Source: Stropharia rugosoannulata
Lineage: Eukaryota > Basidiomycota > Agaricomycetes > Agaricales > Strophariaceae
Length of the DNA stretch: 64,000 nt
Assembly (NCBI GenBank): GCA_028532985.1
Contig: JANCIK010000008.1
Coordinates: 1,736,001 to 1,800,000 of the forward strand
Reading direction: 5' to 3'
This document shows positions 35,901 to 44,805 of the stretch, piece after piece (within the stretch, counting starts at the first letter, position 1; each line of letters starts with the position of its first letter). The position numbers and the translations under genes are program-made. The notes under the pieces are model-generated. The model did no database searches and was not told the DNA's origin. It saw only the letters and a program-made list of their open reading frames with translations.

Positions 35901-36897
35901 ATAAAATCAAACATTTAATCGCGTGAGCTGAGAAAGAATATAAACTGTTAGTCAAGGACTTCGGAACGATTCCTGCCGGAGTTGTCCCATTTTCACCACT
36001 GTGGGCCCTGTTCTATCGATCGATCACTGCCTTCTTGGTAGGAGAATCAAGAAGACGACTCACCGGCTCATCCCCTGCAGCATTCCACGGTTGTGCACCC
36101 TTCAGGTCAGTTGTTCACTGGCAATAAGAGCTCTATTGATGAATCAAAAGCTGGACCCAGGGCCGCTTGAAGGCTATGGTCTTTATTAATGAGTAGTTGG
36201 ATTAGTGGTTGCGGGTGCCAGGGTAGCTGCTCAGTATAATGAGCGACCAACAACGTATATATAAAGTGGTACCAGATTATTTTCCGAGTCATATCAAGAA
36301 CTGTATTTCAGTTACTGTCATTCCCAAAATACTTCCCCTGCATTTATTTACACTGCTGGCATCAACCAATTTTTGGTGCCCAAAAACGGGTCGTCAAATA
36401 TGTCATGTTTATTTGAACACTGTTTTGGCAGAGAAATACTCATCGGACTTACCGTTCATGGTAACCCCGAGGCATTTTCAAGCCTATTTTCAGGCTATAA
36501 ACGACGAAACAAATACAAGACGTATAAGATAACACCTTTTTGGCTGATATAAATAGGTGGGCACCAGCAGTGTTATGGGACAGTCACCTGGAGATGGATC
36601 CATATCCTGTTTAGGTGTAAACAAAGTTTTGAATCGCAGGAGGCACAGGTCTATCCAGCACCAATGTATTTAAAAAACATAATAACTCTGATGTGTCGTG
36701 GACGCAACGTGGACGCAACGTGGACGCATGTTTCAGTGACAGAACTACGAGTATGACAACGGTCTGATGTTCTGAATTTATAAATGAAAAAAAGTACTCT
36801 TGGTGACCAACCTCTGCGACCCAGGTATAAGAGTTTCGGAGCGTAAGCATCACTGGATCATAATTCTACCACCACATTCGAGCAGCATCTCCCTGAA
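35901..36897. other. Intergenic; no gene seen
   Basis: Includes a tandem triplet of about GTGGACGCAACGTGGACGCA near 36700-36725. No domain-bearing frame. The last 50 bp is the leader of membrane-protein gene C. Confidence 0.4.
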
Positions 36898-38217
36898 ATG
36901 ACTGTGACCATCATTATCGACGATTCTGACCCTAATATAACATACAGCCCTCCAAATGCATATCAAGGCCCGGATGGCGCCCCAGCTGTTCAAACTGTGA
37001 CTAACACCACACTACTATCAAAGTCTATTGGAGCTACATTGCATAACATGTCAGCACCGGATGCAGCATTTGAATACATCTTCCAAGGTATCTTTATCAT
37101 TGCACATCAGCTTTTAATTTTATTGTTGACTAAGGCCGAGAAAGGCACATATGTTGGTGTCTACGCTCTGCTGGAACCGGGATTTGAATTCTCTGTTTCT
37201 TCTCCATGGACGTGTCTCCTAGACGAGATAGAGACGACCCCGACTTTTACAATACCAGGCATAGTGGTGCCGTCAATAATCAGAGTGTGCTCTCAAGATC
37301 GGCTGAGCACTGATGTACACCATAATATAACCTTTATCAGCAAGGGATTGCAAGACATTTCCGTTTTTTTTGACTATCTTGAATACTTGCCTTTACCTCA
37401 AAACACATCCGTTACTTATCCACACATTGGCATCAGCTCAGATGACGAGTCAGTTCGGACTTTTGGCCCTTCTGCTAATTTTGGTACCGAAGTTGGTGGG
37501 GGGAGTGCAATATTTCCGGAAGATCCTAATTGCAGTATCGTCTATTCATTCAATGGTGAGTAGTGATTAGAGTGTCATTATAAGATAACACAAAGACAAT
37601 TGTTTGAAGGATCAGGCATTACAACTATTGGCGCATTTCAGCCAATGAACATAACCTCTACTGGAACCTATATTATTGATGCCCAGAAAATTCTATCGTT
37701 TAGTCTCCCAGAAGGAACGTCTTCAGATTATATGCAGGCAGGACATATTTTATTTGAATTCGACAACTTGGACCAGGCAACCACTCACACACTTTCTATG
37801 AGACCTTCGAACGAGAATCGAGTCCATAACTGGGGACTGCAGTATTTTGTAGTTTCAAATGGAACTATCTCGGCAAATTCAACCATTATTCCTAACCTGC
37901 CTTGCACTAGTCAAAGTAACAAAACAAGCACTGTACTAATCATTATCGCAGCACTTCTAGCCTTTGCTGTGTTTGCCTCTTTCGTCACCTGGAAATGGGT
38001 CCGGTCAAGAAGACACTCTCATACAGATCATGCCCATATTGAGCCGATGAAATACACGCCAACCACATTTATTCACTCCACGGCGACAGGAAGAATGGGG
38101 AAAGAAATTAAAGACCGACGAGCAAATTTACACAGGGACGGAGGGACTTTGATTATCCCACCAAGCAAACTCCGTAGAGAACCTGAAAGCAGAAGAGTTG
38201 AATCAACAAATATTTGA
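36898..38217 (+). CDS. Single-pass membrane protein, paralogue C, with in-frame TGA before the PPxY tail (402 aa to TGA)
   Basis: Exons are 36898-37087, 37145-37555 and 37610-38217; introns of 57 and 54 nt, phase 1 as in A and B. It starts MTVTIIIDDSDPNITY. Landmarks are ATLHNMS, CSQDR, FFDYLEYLP, HIGISSDDESV, NWGLQYFVVSNG; the Ser/Thr stalk is shorter than in A and B. The membrane helix is TSTVLIIIAALLAFAVFASFV, followed by TWKWVRSRR. The frame meets TGA at 38215, but 57 codons further in the same frame are open and homologous to the tails of A and B (EEDSGIRGVVE ... VIVLPPAYTAA, stop 38389-38391). Either this is a nonsense mutation removing the PPxY tail, or the tail is reached by readthrough (UGA-C context) or by a cryptic 54-nt GT-AG intron (38174-38227, GTAGAG ... 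GGTTAG) that would remove the TGA in frame. Confidence 0.75.
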
Positions 38218-38673
38218 CAACGGTTAGCAGACATGACAGCCTGGACAACAAGGGCATTGGATGATGTAGAGCATAGTGCCGACGTGCGACGGGTTCGGGA
38301 AGAAGATAGTGGTATTCGTGGGGTTGTGGAGAGTGAAACTGACCACATTAGTCAGGTTATTGTTTTACCGCCAGCATATACTGCTGCCTAGCCAGTTGCG
38401 TCTTTGTATACAGAGATATTAAAAAAGTTGGTTTACAAAAATCGAGGCCAAACCAATGGCGTTACATGTGCATACCGAGAACGAGTATGCCGGAACACAC
38501 CGCCACTGTACCGCCATCCGACTAGTTCTGCACTCCGACCTCGTGTATTTCAGGCCAAGACAAGAGCGATATTGTATACATCATATCATGGAATAGATAT
38601 TTAAGCAAGAGTTTTTAACAGTAGTATTTTCAGCAAGGTAATATACTAGTACTGAAAACAGCTTTCAAACTGC

Positions 38674-38860
38674 TTACAACATCAAGGAATTATACTTATA
38701 ATAGAGGTCGAAGCTGAATCCTTTATTTGCTGATGGAAGAGGAAGATGTAAATGGAGCAGCCTGAGATCGATTTTTGAGTGCTTAGAGAACTCGTCCAAG
38801 ATCGTTTTTAGTGTGCTCCTGAGTACGCCGTTATATAATACTTCAATAAACACCCTTTTC
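38674..38860 (-). pseudogene. Split-off 3' end of the F-box gene at 41811-43289
   Basis: Read leftward from the left edge of the LTR element, this stretch encodes RVFIEVLYNG ... LKTILDEFSKHSKIDLRLLH ... FDLYYKYN and stops at TAA (38674-38676). It aligns with the C-terminus of the F-box gene at 14448 (QVYIQITYDS ... AILQEFANHPTIKLELHH ... HDLYVRYT). Removing the element and one copy of the 4-bp duplication joins it in frame to SQWK at 41811. It was therefore the last exon part of that gene before the insertion. Confidence 0.85.
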
Positions 38861-39247
38861 TGTAAGGTGTGCTATTTGCATGTGCGCAGAAAAGATCCAT
38901 TTGGTATAGGTCCACGGAATATCTTTAGGTTTCCAGCATAATAGCAAGAATATTCTGGAGAGAACTCGGTTGGCCTTCAGGAGTTAGGAGAAGTTATATA
39001 TTTTATTTATATATACATACTTTTACAGTATAAAAGGACGCCGTGTACATGTAGCTAGGCAGTTAAGAAAGGACCCACCCTCGTTTTACCATCCAAAGTA
39101 CAGTTGGAGTCAGTACATGCAGCCGTACCTCTTCAAGTTCGCCCAACTCTAGTCTATCAATTATTCTTTAATCCTATTCCTTGAACCACCCTCAAGACGA
39201 CCACACAAGTCGTCGCTCGCACTTACACAAACAAACTTATACTTACA
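38861..39247 (+). repeat. 5' LTR of element 1
   Basis: 387 bp, TGTAAG...CTTACA termini. Contains TATAAAAG near 39031 as a likely TATA box and a stem GACGAC-cacacaa-GTCGTC near the 3' end (39196-39214). Confidence 0.9.
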
Positions 39248-39249
39248 AC

Positions 39250-39266
39250 TGGAGCCCACCGCGAGG
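39250..39266 (+). other. Primer-binding site of element 1
   Basis: TGGAGCCCACCGCGAGG, starting with the TGG expected to pair with a tRNA CCA end. The identical 17 nt occur at the same place in element 2. I did not match it to a particular tRNA. Confidence 0.7.
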
Positions 39267-39543
39267 GGGGGTTGTTTAAGGAAGAAACACTCAGTACACA
39301 GTTGCCGAAGCGTTACCCAGAAGTCGCACAGGAGTTTACACACGCAAATTTGGAATTACCAACAAAGGAATAGTTCATCTATTTTTACATATCCCCGAAG
39401 CTAGACGGCATCAAGTACCTCCCCAGTTCAGACCCCTATAGGTTATACTAGAAGACGACTATTAGCAAAAGCCTGTAATACTGCTTCAGTGCGACGCTAC
39501 GGACCCCCATTAGACACACAAGGTTTCAAAAGCCAATACAGAT

Positions 39544-41391
39544 ATGAGCACATCACACGAACGGCCACTGTTATTGAACAGGAAGCTGAGCATAAGCGTC
39601 CACAGTGACACGGGAATTATGACGTCAATGACGGCACCCACGTTGCCTATTATGCCCGGACGTTCACACCCATCAGCACCGAAGTTCTCAGGAATCCCAA
39701 CACATCTGGATATGTTCTTCGACGAGCTCGAGATGCTCTCACAAGCATGTAATCTAACAGTTGAACAGATGATTAAATGGACAGTACTTTATGCACCGAC
39801 AGATGACTACGAGCTATGGAAATATGCAGCTCAGGTGTGCGAAGACAACTGGGAATTCTTCAAGGCACATGTCTACAGCTTCTATCCAGGGTCTGATGAT
39901 GATCGCAGGTACAGACTAGCCGACCTCGAGACGCTTAGCGTGCGGCAACGTTGCAAGGCTATGGATACACTAGACAAGTTTGGTGCATATTACCGAGAAT
40001 TCTTCAAAGTCTGGTATTTCCTCAAGTGCCGGAATGGCGTAACCGACAGGGAGGCGAGCAAGCTGTTTATTTCAGGATTTAATTTGCCATTTATAGCCAA
40101 GCTCAGGGCCCAGCTCAAGCTCCAGTATCCGAAACACCATGAGGACGATCCTTTCAGCCTTTCGGAGTTATACGAGACTGCAACATTCGTAATCTCATGC
40201 CGCTTGCCAGATACAGAAACAACCGAGCAGGATGACGGTGGGATGAAGCGGACACTTCAAGGCAACATTGGTCAGAGCACACCCAGCCCGGAGTTAAGCA
40301 GGCAGCCGTACTGCCTCAAGCACGACAATGATATGCATTCCGTAACGCAGCAGGTTGATGAACAGTTGTCAAAGCCAGCGCCTTCCGGTACACTGTACAG
40401 GTCATTACACATGCAGACAACAAATACACCGCATACATCTTGCTTAAACGACTCATGTCTTCGTCCCTGTCAAGACATAGCTACACAACAACGAGACAGT
40501 AGACTTCAACAAAGCCCAGAAAAAGCGAATGAAACTGTAGAGAAAGTGCCGTCAGACCTCGAGATAAAGGCCAGGGTTATTTCGAAAGAAATTGCAGATG
40601 GAAATTACCAAAAGAAATCATCACATACCTCGATTATAAATCCAACAAAACGAGTATCACAGAAGCGCGACACTTTCTTTTATTCATGGATCAAAGATGA
40701 TTACCCGCCGGATGCAGCAAGACCGGAACAAGAACAAGAGAAAGTCTATGTTTTAGCTTGTACCGTATCCCGAGATCGTCAAGATCAACAAGCCGAGACG
40801 TGTGCAATCGATAGTGCGACTGCTACAGCTGACTTTACGGGCAAACTACTTCAACCGACGGAACGTGCACACATTGAAAATTATTTGAACAAGTGTAGCG
40901 GCTGGAAACATAATCAAACAATGGCAACTACTCACGACAGGCCATTAATGCAGGTTTCAAATGAAGTTATATCAGGCCCCAAGCGTACAGAAAGAATGCA
41001 CGAAGTCCACCAGAGCGCACTCTCCTCGAAGATGACAGATACTCACAACACTAAGGGCATGGATCCGGATCAAGGTGGCGCACACAAGTCACGGCATAAG
41101 CACAGCTACGATACAGATAGTCGCAACATCCCTCGACAATCCAGCACGCATACACAGTACTCCGGACATCAATCGACACGAGGTTATAAAGGTGAAAAAC
41201 TGTCGAATTCATGGAGAATCAGGTATCCTAGGAAGAAGTGTGGATATTACGGTGATGCAGGCACCCGAGGCTCATGTGTCAATTATTCTCATCGAGATTG
41301 TGCTCATTACACTTGGAGAACGTTGGCCTATCGCAATGAAAGGACATTCCAAGAACAAATGTGGAGCTACCAAGTCCCGACTCCGCGCTGA
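39544..41391 (+). CDS. Retrotransposon Gag protein of element 1 (615 aa)
   Basis: The only gene of the element. After a disordered N-terminus, residues of about 45-225 form the helical retrotransposon-gag region: HLDMFFDELEMLSQ, then LWKYAAQV ... FFKAHVYSFYPGSDDDRRY, LDKFGAYYREFFKVWYFL, ASKLFISGFNLPF and LSELYETATFVI. These blocks line up with the gag of element 2 (FEEFKCAVFELYPSACDDY, LDDLSAYHARFLEISHFL), so the two are distant relatives. The long C-terminal part is hydrophilic and ends with a Cys/His cluster (KKCGYYGDAG ... C ... HRDC) that may be a degenerate zinc knuckle for RNA binding. Gag forms the particle that packages element RNA. No frameshift to pol is possible because no pol is present. 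Confidence 0.82.
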   Translation: MSTSHERPLLLNRKLSISVHSDTGIMTSMTAPTLPIMPGRSHPSAPKFSGIPTHLDMFFDELEMLSQACNLTVEQMIKWTVLYAPTDDYELWKYAAQVCEDNWEFFKAHVYSFYPGSDDDRRYRLADLETLSVRQRCKAMDTLDKFGAYYREFFKVWYFLKCRNGVTDREASKLFISGFNLPFIAKLRAQLKLQYPKHHEDDPFSLSELYETATFVISCRLPDTETTEQDDGGMKRTLQGNIGQSTPSPELSRQPYCLKHDNDMHSVTQQVDEQLSKPAPSGTLYRSLHMQTTNTPHTSCLNDSCLRPCQDIATQQRDSRLQQSPEKANETVEKVPSDLEIKARVISKEIADGNYQKKSSHTSIINPTKRVSQKRDTFFYSWIKDDYPPDAARPEQEQEKVYVLACTVSRDRQDQQAETCAIDSATATADFTGKLLQPTERAHIENYLNKCSGWKHNQTMATTHDRPLMQVSNEVISGPKRTERMHEVHQSALSSKMTDTHNTKGMDPDQGGAHKSRHKHSYDTDSRNIPRQSSTHTQYSGHQSTRGYKGEKLSNSWRIRYPRKKCGYYGDAGTRGSCVNYSHRDCAHYTWRTLAYRNERTFQEQMWSYQVPTPR

Positions 41392-41423
41392 GGTGGAACT
41401 CAGCATTTAAAGTGGGCATGGGA

Positions 41424-41810
41424 TGTAAGGTGTGCTATTTGCGTGCGCGCAGAAAAGATCCATTTGGTATAGGTCCACGGAATATCTTTAGGTTTCCAGC
41501 ATAATAGCAAGAATATTCTGGAGAGAACTCGGTTGGCCTTCAGGAGTTAGGAGAAGTTATATATTTTATTTATATATACATACTTTTACAGTATAAAAGG
41601 ACGCCGTGTACATGTAGCTAGGCAGTTAAGAAAGGACCCACCCTCGTTTTACCATCCAAAGTACAGTTGGAGTCAGTACATGCAGCCGTACCTCTTCAAG
41701 TTCGCCCAACTCTAGTCTATCAATTATTCTTTAATCCTATTCCTTGAACCACCCTCAAGACGACCACACAAGTCGTCGCTCGCACTTACACAAACAAACT
41801 TATACTTACA
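41424..41810 (+). repeat. 3' LTR of element 1
   Basis: 387 bp, identical to the 5' LTR except two transitions near its start (GCGTGCGCGC against GCATGTGCGC). Its right edge abuts F-box coding sequence. Confidence 0.9.
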
Positions 41811-43289
41811 TTTCCATTGAGAAAAATGCGAAGATTGTTCCAGCTTGCACAATATAGATTCCCGGAAGATATCGTCATGTACAACCACCATGCTGTAGGC
41901 ATAGAGCTCCTCCAGCTGAGGGCATAAAGGGTTGGTGCCGTCGGTAAATTTGGCCAGGATGTCTTCGAAGCAACTAAACGCTTCCCCATTAAAACTGACC
42001 AGGCAAGGATTGGTCAGTAAAATTTCTAGTCTGTGGCAGCAGCGAAGGACGTCGACGAGTAGGTTAGCCTCTATCCTCGTATTCAAGGCTAGAATGGTTA
42101 TATTTCGGGAGCTTTCGATGGGTGTCATTATGGAAGGTAACACTGGATCTGTCAAGACATCATTGCTTTGATAAAACGATTCCAAGCGGGGTGCTGTGAT
42201 GAGCAGTGTAACTAACGTATGGTTATCGTTAGCTAAAAGGGATCGCAGTCGGGGAAGGCAGATGGTATTTTGCACAACCCCATCAGGCGATATTGTAGTG
42301 AACCGATTATCGATCAGCGTGAATTTGAAAGTGACCAGGGAAATACATTGACCAATTGTGCGGATAAAATACGCTATTTCATGGAAGTTCTTCGCGTAAA
42401 CACAACAGTGGAGGTGTGTAAGGCTTGCCAATGGAATATTGGGACTATAAGCTTGGAGGTCGGTGAATGAGAACCCGGATACCCTTCGCAAGTGGTGAGA
42501 CGCCAGTATCGGCATCGGAAAAAGATTTAATGTATGCCCCCATGGAGCAATGGTGTTACCAATTGCTATAGACTGTAGTCTCGGGACATTTGTGGGAGTT
42601 AGGTTTTTCAAGAGTGAGAGTACCAACGGTGGCCCTTCGGTGGCCATTTCAAAGCTAATGTCTTTCCATCGAGAATGACAGGAGAATACAAGGTTAATAA
42701 TGTCGTGGTCTAAGTCCCGGGGAGTTTCGTGAGAGAGATTGGACCAAAGGACTGCGTGCATCATACTAATGCACAAAGAAAGATCTCGAGACCGACGTAG
42801 CCACTCGCGTACTTTGTCAGCCTGAGAGTATAGTGCCGCTTCAGGTCCAGTCCGCTCTGACCCAGTGTAGTACATGTCTTTACGGAATCTTGCCCAAAGC
42901 TCTGGCGTGTCTATTGCAATCTTCCTCAATCCGGAGCTGATATAGGTGAGGAGTAGTGGCATGCGTGCTCTAGACATTGACGATGGGTAAGGTGCATCCG
43001 CATGTAAACATGTGACAAAGATCTGGCGAATGATATCTTCTGGGACGCGGCGGATAGGTGAGACCACCTTTCTAAGATCCTTAAGTCCGTCGCGGAGTAC
43101 AGACAGGTCCTCGTTATTCACGGGGCTTTCGACATCCAGGTGGAGCATACGTATCTGTTCTTCGTGTTGTATTATCAATGTGCGAGCTACATTCAACTCG
43201 TAGTCGCTTGGTGCTCGGTTTGTAGTAACCAGATCCTCGGGGAGAGCGTCGATAACCGTAGAAATACGAGTGGTCTTATTATCGGGCAT
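41724..43289 (-). pseudogene. F-box protein interrupted by LTR element 1; ends in LTR-encoded residues
   Basis: Paralogue of the gene at 14448, and so an SCF receptor candidate by family. I chose the ATG at 43289 (MPDNKTTRIS), in register with the paralogue, over the upstream ATG at 43370. It keeps the ALPEDLVTTNRAPSDYEL segment, the F-box-like region (SPIRRVPEDIIRQIFVTC ... TYISSGLRKIAIDTPELW) and the LRR-like body to HFSQWK, encoded at 41811. Translation then runs 28 codons into the LTR (CKYKFVCVSASDDL ...) and stops at 41724-41726. The authentic last about 63 codons lie at 38674-38860 beyond the element. The product would lack the last repeats and carry a foreign tail. Whether it is still expressed is unknown; the rest of the frame is intact, so the insertion is younger than any decay. 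Confidence 0.86.
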
Positions 43290-43370
43290 GTTGTCTGCGT
43301 TCTTTGTGATGGTGGGGGAATGTGAGTGATGTTGCTTGTGATACAGATCGTGACTGCAGGCAGATATCAT

Positions 43371-44178
43371 CGATTCATCAGTGACCTTATTTTATATCCT
43401 TTTTAGACAGGCGTGTGACAGCAAGTCTAATGTCCCAGATTCATGCATTTTCAAAGTGTCATAGCGCGTAGCAATTTGGTAATTCATGGCTCCGATGTCT
43501 GGATATGCAGCGTTTTCAACCGCTCCTCCCAGTGCCATTGCGAAAAACTGCGTGTCTATTTTGAACGCCCTATCGATTCGGTAGCTCTCTCGCCGGTCCG
43601 CCGACTTTTGAACACCGTCGGACTTTGCCGCGTGAGCCCCGTTAGGCGCGCGACATCAACAATTTTACTTCTTCCCCTCAGATTTTCTTGATCTCCCCTT
43701 GTGCCCCCTTACTCCTCCATCTTCCCATATACTCACTTTTTGTGCATTGGCTACATTGAGCACCCCTGTTCGCTTACACGCGCATACCAGAGAAAGCATC
43801 GGGCACCTGTCCCACATCAAACCCAGCCATAGCCCGACCAACCTTGAGCAGAACACTCCGCCACTGAGCATATCTCTATGCATATGTCCTTCAGATGATT
43901 TGGGCTCCGTGATTAGCTTATTCTATCTGGAACTCGTTCTTCGACCTGCCTGCACAAACCCTCGGCTTGTGTCCTCTTAAATCCTCCCTTAAGCCCGGTG
44001 ATCTCTTCCCCACCCATGAATGTCAACTATCGCCTATAGACCATATATTTACTCCTGTGGGACGCCGTTGATCTATTTCCCTGGTCTTCCAAGCTTCTGC
44101 CCTCTGGCCGTTCACATGCGCGCGCAAGCAGACCCATTGGTCTGCCCCACATACCACCGCCAAACTCACCAAACAACG
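43371..44178. other. Intergenic, C/T-rich; no gene
   Basis: Upstream of the split F-box gene and left flank of element 2. The right flank after 47562 continues the same pyrimidine-rich character. No domain recognised. Confidence 0.4.
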
Positions 44179-44182
44179 CCGT

Positions 44183-44668
44183 TGATGAGCACCGCGCCGC
44201 GCTGTGCTCGGAAACAGCCGTTTCGGCATGATGCGAATTAAGCGCCCGTTAAGCGCCTGCCTCGAGGAACATGCGTGCTGCGTAGAGCCGTAGCATTCCG
44301 TGCCACGCTTTTACAGGAACAATAAGTATAGGAACATTTAGGAACTACTACAGTCGAATTACAAGGTACATACGGTATTTAAAGCATGTAATAAGTACAG
44401 GACAAAAATAATAGACCCCCCACATTCGTTTACCTTCAGTTTAGCGTCCCCGTTGCGTCCTCGCTGCGTCCAGCGTCCGAGAGTGGTTCGAAGCTGTCGT
44501 AGCAGCTTACACTCTCGCGTTTTCGTCTCGCTTTTAGTTCGTTCCGGCTCGCAATTGTGAGTTGTTTTGGGATTTGGCTAGAAGCCGTGTGAAGCGCCCT
44601 CGCATTCTGCGCATTGAGTGTGTGTGTGTGGTGTGGTTTCCGCGCCCATAGCACGCACGAGCGTATCA
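44183..44668 (+). repeat. 5' LTR of element 2
   Basis: 486 bp, TGATGAGCACC ... GCGTATCA. Contains a TATTTAAAG near 44379 as a possible TATA box and a (TG)n run near 44624. Confidence 0.9.
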
Positions 44669-44671
44669 TAT

Positions 44672-44688
44672 TGGAGCCCACCGCGAGG
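44672..44688 (+). other. Primer-binding site of element 2
   Basis: Same 17 nt as in element 1, 3 nt after the LTR. Confidence 0.7.
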
Positions 44689-44805
44689 GGTTTGCTTCCG
44701 ATACACTGGACTTCAGCCAAAGTCTCCTCCAGTTCGCATTTTTATTTACATTAATTACATTTGATTTTCCGACACTCCCTCCCTGCTCCACACTCTTTTT
44801 CCATC

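Larger units (their letters stand above)
38861..41810 (+). mobile_element. Gag-only LTR retrotransposon 1 (2950 bp) inserted in an F-box gene
   Basis: Two 387-bp LTRs (38861-39247, 41424-41810) begin TGTAAG and end CTTACA and differ at only two positions seen (both near LTR base 20-25). A 4-bp duplication TTTC flanks it (38857-38860, 41811-41814). The primer-binding site TGGAGCCCACCGCGAGG starts at 39250, 2 nt inside the LTR, and a purine tract (AAAGTGGGCATGGGA) precedes the 3' LTR. The 2176-bp interior has one gene, a gag of 615 codons, and no room for protease, reverse transcriptase or integrase. This matches the plant-described class of terminal-repeat elements with only a gag domain (TR-GAG). 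Near-identical LTRs imply recent movement with enzymes supplied in trans. Confidence 0.85.

Noticed and set aside
39161..39343. Small leftward frame ending CKYKFVCVSASDDL...
   Set aside because: It is antisense LTR sequence, repeated in the 3' LTR, where it becomes the tail of the split F-box gene.
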